DNA from: AG-12 sp035531535
Lineage (GTDB): Bacteria > Chloroflexota > Dormibacteria > Aeolococcales > Bog-877
DNA: 10,972 nucleotides
NCBI GenBank assembly: GCA_035531535.1
Contig: DATKSV010000007.1
Location: 1 to 10,972, forward strand
Reading direction: 5' to 3'
Both the position numbers and the translations under genes were made by a program. The notes below the pieces were generated by a model, which searched no databases, had not been told where the DNA came from, and saw only the letters and a program-made list of their open reading frames with translations. Each line of letters starts with the position of its first letter. The stretch's first letter is position 1. Below are positions 1-5,701 of the stretch, piece after piece.

Positions 1-809
1 ACCCGCACCCTGACCCGGCCCCCGACCACGTCCAGGCCCTGCTTCAGGGAGTCGATCTTGCGGATGTCGAGCCGGACCGAGGCGTAGAACTTGAGCGCCC
101 GGCCTCCGGTGGTGACCTCGGGATTGCCGAACATCACTCCCACCTTCTCGCGGAGCTGGTTGATGAAGATGACCGAGCAATTGGAGCGGCTGATGGCAGC
201 CGTCAGCTTGCGCATGGCCTGGGACATCAGTCGGGCCTGCAGCCCCATGTGGCTGTCACCCATCTCACCATCGATCTCTGCCTTGGGCACCAGCGCCGCC
301 ACCGCGTCGATCACCACCACGTCGACCGCCTGGCTTCGTACCAGCGCCTCCACGATCTCCAGGGCCTGCTCGCCGGTGTCTGGCTGGGAGATCAAAAGGT
401 CAGCTGTGTTGACCCCGATTCGGGCGGCATAGCCTGGATCCAGGGCATGCTCAGCGTCGATGAAGGCGGCCACCCCACCGGCCCGCTGGGCCTCGGCCAG
501 AATGTGCAGGCAGAGAGTGGTCTTGCCGGAAGACTCCGGCCCGAAGATCTCCACGATCCGTCCCTTGGGAATGCCCCCGACCCCCAGCGCCAGATCCAGG
601 GTCAGCGCCCCAGTCGAGATCACATCCACACCGCGCAGGCCGGAGGCGTCTCCCAGGCGCATGATCGCACCCTTGCCGTAGCTACGCTCTATCTGTCCCA
701 GGGCAGCCGCGAGTGCCTTCTCCCGCTCCGTGCTCAAAGACCCGGTCTCCTTCCCATCACCCTTGGAGGCGCTGCTGAGGCGCCCCTGGACCGCGAGTGT
801 AGCGCTCAT
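1..809 (-). CDS. recA: Recombinase RecA (3' end beyond window)
   Basis: RecA forms ATP-dependent filaments on single-stranded DNA, drives homologous pairing and strand exchange, and triggers LexA self-cleavage in the SOS response. The visible 269 residues match the family throughout: the GKGAIMRLGD region (45-54), Walker A GPESSGKT (90-97), FIDAEHALDP (116-125), SQPDTGEQALEI (141-152), Walker B VVVIDAVAAL (164-173), the DNA-binding L2 region NQLREKVGVMFGNPEVTTGG (217-236) and ALKFYASVRLDIR (238-250). The frame runs off the left edge near E. coli residue 246, so about the last 100 residues are missing here. The ATG start has GGAGGG 7 bases upstream (817-822) and gives about 24 residues more than E. 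coli RecA before Walker A. A TTG at 737 preceded by AAGGAG would give the usual length. It lies downstream of cinA behind its own SOS-box control region. Confidence 0.97.
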   Translation of the reverse strand, partial: MSATLAVQGRLSSASKGDGKETGSLSTEREKALAAALGQIERSYGKGAIMRLGDASGLRGVDVISTGALTLDLALGVGGIPKGRIVEIFGPESSGKTTLCLHILAEAQRAGGVAAFIDAEHALDPGYAARIGVNTADLLISQPDTGEQALEIVEALVRSQAVDVVVIDAVAALVPKAEIDGEMGDSHMGLQARLMSQAMRKLTAAISRSNCSVIFINQLREKVGVMFGNPEVTTGGRALKFYASVRLDIRKIDSLKQGLDVVGGRVRVR

Positions 810-816
810 TCAGGCA

Positions 817-822
817 CCCTCC
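817..822 (-). promoter_or_regulatory. Ribosome binding site of recA (ATG start)
   Basis: GGAGGG on the minus strand, 7 bases before the ATG at 809. This good Shine-Dalgarno match is the main reason for preferring the longer RecA. A competing AAGGAG at 747-752 stands 9 bases before a TTG at 737. Confidence 0.6.
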
Positions 823-863
823 GAATCGTAAGTGTTGGTAGGCATCGCCCCTGCCGGGGGCTG

Positions 864-875
864 GAACAGCTGTTC
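864..875 (-). promoter_or_regulatory. SOS box (LexA operator) upstream of recA
   Basis: GAACAGCTGTTC is a perfect 12-base palindrome of the GAAC-N4-GTTC form that LexA binds in Gram-positive bacteria and relatives. On the minus strand it reads CGAACAGCTGTTCC, close to the Bacillus/Mycobacterium consensus. It lies 54 bases upstream of the recA ATG and just downstream of a TAGAAT hexamer, so bound repressor would cover the likely transcription start. recA is the classic LexA target, so the position supports the call. No lexA gene is visible in the window. Confidence 0.8.
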
Positions 876-878
876 GCC

Positions 879-884
879 ATTCTA
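879..884 (-). promoter_or_regulatory. Probable -10 element of the recA promoter
   Basis: TAGAAT on the minus strand is one base from TATAAT and sits 3 bases upstream of the SOS palindrome, a typical arrangement for a repressed recA promoter. No clear -35 hexamer lies 16-18 bases further upstream (the sequence there is close to TGCGCA), so the call rests on the -10 and its place next to the operator. Confidence 0.4.
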
Positions 885-931
885 ACAACTGCGATGCCCC
901 TTGCGCACGGTCGGTGTCTGGTTGTTGGGCC

Positions 932-1441
932 TCATCTTCCCAGCTCTCCGAGCAGCAGCCGCAGGGCTGCGGTCACGGCTTCGACCCGATTCCCGTGGCG
1001 GCCGTGGTCGGAGCGAAGGCTGGTGGTCACGGTCCGCCCTGGGCCCGCGACCGTCACGTATATGAGTCCGGCCGGCTTGGCGTCCGACGACCCGGGTCCT
1101 GCCACTCCGGTGACCCCGATCCCGAAGTCCGCCGCGAGCCGGGCCCGAACCCCGGCTGCCATCGCCTCGGCAACCTCGGAGCTGACCGCCCCGAAGCGCT
1201 CGAGCAGTCCGGGGTCAACCCCCAGCTCGGTCACCTTGACCGCGTTCGCATAGGCCACGACGCCGCCCAGGTAGGCGACCGAGCTTCCCGGCACCGCGGT
1301 GAGGGCGGCTCCCAGCAGCCCTCCGGTGCACGACTCGGCCGTGGCCAGAGTGCGGTTCGGCGTCAAGCAGGCGGCGGCAACCACATCCGCCGCCTCGGGG
1401 AAACTCAGTTGAAGATCAGCCAGGGAATCGTTAGGCGTCAT
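932..1441 (-). CDS. CinA C-terminal domain protein, nicotinamide-nucleotide amidohydrolase (PncC type)
   Basis: Members of this family deamidate nicotinamide mononucleotide to nicotinic acid mononucleotide in pyridine-nucleotide salvage. From the chosen ATG it has 169 residues, the usual size of a stand-alone PncC (about 165). Family motifs are TAESCTGG (34-41, with the presumed catalytic Ser37), YLGGVVAYANAVK (57-69), SSEVAEAMA (87-95), GVTGVAGP (109-116), KPAGLIYV (122-129) and the Arg-rich RHGNRVEAVTAAL near the end. The N-terminal MoaB/CinA domain of full-length CinA is absent. An upstream in-frame GTG at 1549, 3 bases after the yajQ stop, would add 36 residues (Gly, Arg and Pro rich, without family similarity), so I prefer the ATG at 1441 although its GGGGTGGGG leader is a poor ribosome site. 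It stands directly before recA, a conserved pairing. Confidence 0.88.
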   Translation of the reverse strand: MTPNDSLADLQLSFPEAADVVAAACLTPNRTLATAESCTGGLLGAALTAVPGSSVAYLGGVVAYANAVKVTELGVDPGLLERFGAVSSEVAEAMAAGVRARLAADFGIGVTGVAGPGSSDAKPAGLIYVTVAGPGRTVTTSLRSDHGRHGNRVEAVTAALRLLLGELGR

Positions 1442-1552
1442 CCCCACCCCGCACCCGGGCATCCCTGCCCCGATCCGCCGGCGTTGAGGCGAGCTTCCAG
1501 CCCAGAGGCGACCGCGGTCGGGGCAAAAGGAGGGTCCCCGGCCCCTCACCGG
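1442..1552 (-). other. Gap between yajQ and cinA with a 12-base palindrome
   Basis: This 111-base stretch holds no convincing gene. It contains a perfect palindrome CGACCGCGGTCG at 1509-1520. It could instead be translated as an N-terminal extension of the CinA-like protein from the GTG at 1549. I see no clear promoter hexamers. Confidence 0.4.
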
Positions 1553-2050
1553 TCATCGGTAATTCGTGTATTGCAGAGGCACCGGGAGGTCGAGCTGGCG
1601 CAGGTCCTGGATCACGGCCTGAAGGTTGTCCTTGTCCTTGCTGGAAACTCGCAGCTCATCACCCTGGATCCGCACTTGTACCTTGGGGTGGCCGGCCTTG
1701 ATCCGCTTGTTCAGATCCCGGGCGGTGTCCTCGTCGATCCCGCGCTGCAGCTTGATCGCCTGGCGGACGTTGCCCCGGGCAGCCGGCTCGGGCTTGCCGG
1801 GAAGCAGGATCTTGAGGGAGAGGTTGCGTCTGACCAGCTTGCTCTTGAGAACGTCCAGGACCGCGTCGGCGCGAGCGTCAGAGGCGGCCAGGATGACAAT
1901 CTCCTTCTCCTGGAGGTCGATCTCCGCGACCACGTCCTTGAAGTCATACCGGGTGGCGATCTCGCGGCGCGCCTGCTCCACGGCGTTGACCAATTCCTGC
2001 CGGTCGAAGTCCGACACCACGTCGAAGGAGTGCTCGCTGCTGGCCATCAT
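1553..2050 (-). CDS. yajQ: YajQ family nucleotide-binding protein
   Basis: A 165-residue YajQ family (UPF0234) protein. The family has two ferredoxin-like folds; some members bind cyclic di-GMP and act as effectors with transcription factors, but for most the role is unproven. The hallmark N-terminus is present (SFDVVSDFDRQELVNAVEQA, residues 8-27, then RYDFKDV at 34-40). So are the central EIDLQEKEIVILA (43-55), RGIDEDTARDLNK (103-115) and the C-terminal LRVSSKDKDNLQAVIQDLR (133-151) and VPLQYTNYR ending. Length matches the family. It starts 13 bases after the ftsK stop with two consecutive ATGs (2050 and 2047) and only a weak TAGG ribosome site, so coupling to ftsK translation is plausible. 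Whether it binds cyclic di-GMP here cannot be told from sequence. Confidence 0.93.
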   Translation of the reverse strand: MMASSEHSFDVVSDFDRQELVNAVEQARREIATRYDFKDVVAEIDLQEKEIVILAASDARADAVLDVLKSKLVRRNLSLKILLPGKPEPAARGNVRQAIKLQRGIDEDTARDLNKRIKAGHPKVQVRIQGDELRVSSKDKDNLQAVIQDLRQLDLPVPLQYTNYR

Positions 2051-2063
2051 GCAAGCCTAGCGG

Positions 2064-4385
2064 CTAGCCGATTTCCTCGCCGGAGTCGAGCATCTCTTCC
2101 AGTTCGGCCATGTTCATGAGGACGGCCCGGGACTTGCTGCCCTCATAGGGGCCGACCACTCTGGCCTCCGACAGCTGGTCGATCAGCCTGGCCGCCCGGG
2201 TGTACCCGACATTGAGCTTGCGCTGGAGCAGGGACGCGGATCCCCGGGCCTCGCCGATCACGATCCGGCCGGCCCGCTCGAACAAGGGGTCGCGCTTGAC
2301 CACCCCGTCGGCCGGTCCGGCGCTGAGGGCGGCCGCCTGCAGGATCTCCTCTTGGTAATTGGGTCGGCCCTGCGCCTTCCACCAACCGATCAGCTGGTCG
2401 AGCTCGCGGTCCGACACATAGGCGCCCTGGAGCCTGGTCGACTTGCCAGCGTCGATGGGCAGGTAGAGCATGTCACCGCGGCCCAGCAGCTTCTCGGCGC
2501 CCATCTCATCCAGGATCACCCTCGAGTCCACCCCGCTGCTGACCGCAAACGCCACCCGTGACGGGATGTTGGCCTTGATCAGGCCGGTGATGATGTCAGC
2601 CGAGGGGCGCTGGGTCGCGACTATCAGGTGGATTCCCACCGCCCTGGCCAACTGGGCGATTCGGCAGATGAGATCCTCGATCTCGCTGGCGGCCACCATC
2701 ATGAGGTCGGCGAGTTCGTCGATCACGATCACGATCTTGGGCAGGGTGCGCAGCCCGAGCTTGGGAGCGCGCTCGTTGAAGACGGTGATGTTACGGGCGC
2801 CGTTGCCGGCGAAGAGCTTATAGCGCTGCTCCATCTCCACCACCGCCCAGCGCAGCGCCCCCACCGCCGAGTCCGGTTCCACCACGACCGGCACCAGCAG
2901 ATGGGGCAGCCCGCCAAAGTTACTCAACTCAACTCGTTTGGGGTCGACCAGGATCAGGCGCAGATCATGCGGGGTCGACTGCAGCAGCAGCCCGGCCAGG
3001 ACGGCGTTGATGCAAACACTCTTGCCCGACCCGGTGGCACCGGCGATCAGCAGGTGGGGCATGGTGGCCAGGTCACCCAGGACCGGATGCCCGCTCACGT
3101 CCGCTCCCAGGGCGACCGCTAGCTGGCTCTTGAACTCGCGGAAGGAAGGGGCCTGCACGATCTCCTTGAGGGTCACCAGCTGGGCGGCTTTGTTGGGGAC
3201 CTCGATCCCTATAGCCGACTTGCCGGGAATCGGTGCCTGGATCCGAATCGGGGCTGCCAGTGCCAGGGAGAGATCTGTCTGATAGGCCAGAATCCGCCGT
3301 ACCGGGACGCCAGCGCCGGGCTGGAGCTCGTACTGGGTGACGGTGGGCCCCGCGTTTACCCCCATGACCTTGGAGTCGACCCCGAAGTTATTCAGGGTCG
3401 CCTCGATCGTCCTGATCCGGGTCCGGATCTCATCGCGTAGTCGCTCCCGCTTGCCCTGGGCCGAGTCCAGCAGGTCAAAGCTGGGCAGCACCCAGTTGGG
3501 CTCCTCATCCTCCCCATCCTCCTCCTCGCCCAGGGCGAGGTGGTCAATCGCTGGCTCCGCGACCGCCAGGGCCCCGGCCACCTCCAACACCGCCGGCACT
3601 GGGGCAGGCGCCTCGAGCGGACCATCGAGGTCTTCGAAGATCCGCTCGAAGACCTCGGGCGGGGTGGGCGGGCCATCGGCCACCGAGGCTGGGTCCGGCT
3701 CCGCTATCAGGCTGGGGTTCCGCGCGACCGGGAAGTCTGCGGAGTCGGCCCCAATCTTGGCCCGCGCTTTGGGCGGCGAGCTGGGCCGCTCACGGGCTGT
3801 GAAGAGCATGGATACCCCGCGCCTCAGCGTCGAGGCTGCCACCGCCGACGCCCTGGCCGGTGACAGCCCAAGGCCTACCATGAGCCCTCCCAGTCCGACC
3901 GCTCCGAGCGCCACCAGAGCGGCAGGGGCGCCGATCCAAGCGGCTATGCGAACGCCCACAGCGCGGCCTACCAGGCCACCCTGGCCGGAGCTGACCACCG
4001 CCGCCATGGACACCGCCGACAAGGCCGAGATTGCCACTGCCATGAGCACCTGGCCGGCGCTGCGCTCCCCTCCCCGGCTGGCGAGCAGGGCCACCCCGCC
4101 CGCAACTAGAGCCAGGCCGACTATCCAGCCCCCGATGCCGATCCCAGCTGCCAGCGCATGGGCGAACTCGTGCGCCACCGGCGCCTGGGGAAAGCCCAGC
4201 AGGAGGATGCAAATGACCCCGATGGCGAGCGCGCTGAGCCCCACCAGCTCCCGCCGCTGGGCAGCGCTGACGGACATTGCCGGGCCAACTTTGCGGGTGG
4301 CCCGGGACGACCTGGACGTCGCCGGCCGCCTACGCGGCCTTTGGGTCCTGCGCTTGGGCGGCACACGCCGCCTAACCGTCGCCAT
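2064..4385 (-). CDS. ftsK: DNA translocase FtsK/SpoIIIE
   Basis: A septum-anchored motor that pumps chromosomal DNA during division and helps dimer resolution. The protein has 773 residues. Residues 1-32 form a very basic tail (14 Arg/Lys). Four predicted membrane helices follow near 47-66, 79-102, 109-132 and 146-175. A Pro/Ala/acidic linker with a Glu/Asp cluster (about 283-296) precedes the motor. The alpha domain begins near 299 (FDLLDSAQGKRERLR). The RecA-like ATPase has Walker A GATGSGKS (449-456), Walker B VIVIDELADLMM (D556, E557) and the TQRPSADIITGLIKANIPSR segment. The C-terminal gamma winged helix (699-773, with SLLQRKLNVGYTRAARLIDQL) would read orienting DNA motifs. The ATG at 4385 has GAGGA 7 bases upstream; the reading frame stays open further upstream but overlaps the carboxypeptidase gene and is not family-like. 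Confidence 0.97.
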   Translation of the reverse strand: MATVRRRVPPKRRTQRPRRRPATSRSSRATRKVGPAMSVSAAQRRELVGLSALAIGVICILLLGFPQAPVAHEFAHALAAGIGIGGWIVGLALVAGGVALLASRGGERSAGQVLMAVAISALSAVSMAAVVSSGQGGLVGRAVGVRIAAWIGAPAALVALGAVGLGGLMVGLGLSPARASAVAASTLRRGVSMLFTARERPSSPPKARAKIGADSADFPVARNPSLIAEPDPASVADGPPTPPEVFERIFEDLDGPLEAPAPVPAVLEVAGALAVAEPAIDHLALGEEEDGEDEEPNWVLPSFDLLDSAQGKRERLRDEIRTRIRTIEATLNNFGVDSKVMGVNAGPTVTQYELQPGAGVPVRRILAYQTDLSLALAAPIRIQAPIPGKSAIGIEVPNKAAQLVTLKEIVQAPSFREFKSQLAVALGADVSGHPVLGDLATMPHLLIAGATGSGKSVCINAVLAGLLLQSTPHDLRLILVDPKRVELSNFGGLPHLLVPVVVEPDSAVGALRWAVVEMEQRYKLFAGNGARNITVFNERAPKLGLRTLPKIVIVIDELADLMMVAASEIEDLICRIAQLARAVGIHLIVATQRPSADIITGLIKANIPSRVAFAVSSGVDSRVILDEMGAEKLLGRGDMLYLPIDAGKSTRLQGAYVSDRELDQLIGWWKAQGRPNYQEEILQAAALSAGPADGVVKRDPLFERAGRIVIGEARGSASLLQRKLNVGYTRAARLIDQLSEARVVGPYEGSKSRAVLMNMAELEEMLDSGEEIG

Positions 4386-4392
4386 CGAAGAG

Positions 4393-4397
4393 TCCTC
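4393..4397 (-). promoter_or_regulatory. Ribosome binding site fixing the ftsK start
   Basis: GAGGA on the minus strand, 7 bases before the ATG at 4385. The frame is open for 188 codons further upstream, so this site and the basic-tail-plus-membrane layout of the protein decide the start. Confidence 0.6.
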
Positions 4398-4486
4398 GAG
4401 ATATTGGTGGGATGATTTGGTTGTTGAGTGCAGGCGCCACCGACAGTGGCAGTCTAGCAGCGAAGTCGCACATCTGCTCGCCGAGC

Positions 4487-5698
4487 TCAGAAGTGGGTCA
4501 GGCGCCAGACGACGTCGGGTGGGTTGAGGAAGCCGCTCAAAGTGGTCTTGGACCGTTTGACGACCCCGCCGCTGGACGAGATCCTGATCTCGGCAAGCAA
4601 CGCGCCTCGAGGCAGGGGCGCCGCCAGCTTTCCCACCTGGTCCAAGCGGAGGCTGAGGGAAAGGCCTGGCCAGGCAAGGACACCGACCCCAGACGCGGCG
4701 CGAACCGGGATCGGCCGATGCCAGTCCGACAGCACCTGCGCGACCCGAGCCCCGGAGGGCACCGGCTCGACCACCTCCAGGTGGGGCCAGGTCGCGGCCA
4801 GCAGCGCCACGCTCGCCTTCTCGGCCGCCACGATCCCGGTGTAGGCGTTCCCCGGCTGAGCCAGCACCGCCCCCAGGAGTTGCGCGGGATGCCCCGCTAC
4901 TGTGCGGCGGGCGGCGAACACAAAGCAGCCCCCCGCGGCCGCCGTCCACCCGGTCTTGATCCCCACCAGCCCTTGCTGTCCGAGCACGAAGTCATAGTTG
5001 TGGACTATTCCCGCCAGCGGCAGCACCGCCTCGGACATTCCGACTATCTCGGCCAGCACCGGCTGGGCCATGACCGCCCCGGCCAGCCGCACCAGGTCCG
5101 AGGCGGTGCTGGTGGAGCTCGGGTTCAGCCCGCTGGCATCGGCAAAGTGAGTGTGGCTCATCCCCAACCGCCGGGCGGTCGCGTTCATCCGTGCCACGAA
5201 GGCCGTTCGCGACCCGGCGTCCCAGGATGCCAACAGCGTTGCGAAGTTGTCCGCCGAGGGCAGCAGCAGACCCTCCAGCAGCTGGTGCTCAGTGAGGGCC
5301 TCGCCATCGGCCACCTTTACCACCGAATCGCCCTGAGCCACCTCCTGCTGGTAGAGCTGCAGGTCAGCGGGGGTGATGGTCACCTCCGGCCCGCTCTCCC
5401 CGATCGCGAGGGGATGGCCACTCAGCACCACCAGGGCGGTCATCAGCTTGGTGACGCTGGCGATGGCGAGCGGCGTCTGGCGTGGGGTTCGGCCGATCCA
5501 GCCCGTCCCCTGCAGCAGCAGGGACGCCTGACCGGTGGCGGGCCAGGGCAGGCTCAGCAGAGAACCGGGGACGGTGTATGCACTGGCCAGCGTCGGAGCT
5601 AGCCGGAGCGGCGGAGGGGGTCGCAGCAACTGGACCGCCCCCGCCGCCCCCACGGCCAATAACAGGACGGGGATCACAAGCCCGCGGCGCCACCTCAC
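4487..5698 (-). CDS. D-alanyl-D-alanine carboxypeptidase (peptidase family S11, low-molecular-mass PBP)
   Basis: Trims the terminal D-Ala from peptidoglycan stem peptides at the outer face of the membrane. The 403-residue protein starts MRWRR followed by one hydrophobic segment (about 7-25) acting as signal peptide or N-terminal anchor. The active-site Ser-Lys pair is in SVTK (81-84), and KTGWT (248-252) is the third motif. The second motif, normally SxN, reads SADN (148-151), with Asp at the third position. HFADASGLNP (184-193) and the region after about 315 fit the S11 catalytic and C-terminal beta domains. No C-terminal amphipathic anchor is obvious. The start is GTG, 3 bases after the RNase J stop, with no good Shine-Dalgarno, suggesting translational coupling. 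It could be called DacF- or DacC-like; I give no symbol because the subtype is unclear. Confidence 0.9.
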   Translation of the reverse strand: MRWRRGLVIPVLLLAVGAAGAVQLLRPPPPLRLAPTLASAYTVPGSLLSLPWPATGQASLLLQGTGWIGRTPRQTPLAIASVTKLMTALVVLSGHPLAIGESGPEVTITPADLQLYQQEVAQGDSVVKVADGEALTEHQLLEGLLLPSADNFATLLASWDAGSRTAFVARMNATARRLGMSHTHFADASGLNPSSTSTASDLVRLAGAVMAQPVLAEIVGMSEAVLPLAGIVHNYDFVLGQQGLVGIKTGWTAAAGGCFVFAARRTVAGHPAQLLGAVLAQPGNAYTGIVAAEKASVALLAATWPHLEVVEPVPSGARVAQVLSDWHRPIPVRAASGVGVLAWPGLSLSLRLDQVGKLAAPLPRGALLAEIRISSSGGVVKRSKTTLSGFLNPPDVVWRLTHF

Positions 5699-5701
5699 CG
5701 C

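Larger units (their letters stand above)
841..898. repeat. 8-base inverted repeat bracketing the recA operator
   Basis: GGCATCGC at 841-848 and GCGATGCC at 891-898 are exact inverted copies 42 bases apart, enclosing both the TAGAAT hexamer and the SOS palindrome. Inside the left arm a GC-rich hairpin (GCCCC 847-851 with GGGGC 857-861) would lie in the 5' leader of recA mRNA. The role is unknown. It may be chance in GC-rich DNA, an extra protein-binding site, or a structured element. Confidence 0.45.

Noticed and set aside
249..1253. Long plus-strand open frame opposite recA and cinA.
   Set aside because: It lies antisense to two well-conserved genes, crosses their control region and shows no family-like sequence; long antisense frames are common in GC-rich DNA.
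2718..2738. Short direct repeat GATCAC/GATCAC in ftsK.
   Set aside because: It encodes the alternating Ile-Val strand of the Walker B motif and needs no other explanation.
4156..4170. HEFAH in the loop before the second membrane helix of FtsK, resembling the HExxH zinc site of membrane proteases.
   Set aside because: The rest of the protein is a complete FtsK and no second metal-ligand motif of site-2 proteases is present, so this is most likely chance.
4436..4450. Hairpin GCCAC-CGACA-GTGGC after the carboxypeptidase gene considered as a terminator.
   Set aside because: The stem is only 5 base pairs and no T-run follows on the minus strand.
4386..4949. N-terminal extension of the ftsK frame beyond the chosen ATG.
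   Set aside because: It overlaps the carboxypeptidase gene and is unlike any FtsK; the ATG at 4385 has a good ribosome site and a basic tail plus membrane-helix layout.
3337..5602. Long plus-strand frames opposite ftsK and the carboxypeptidase gene.
   Set aside because: Composition is biased to Arg/Pro/Ser/Ala as expected for the reverse of GC-rich codons, and the opposite strand carries full conserved domains.
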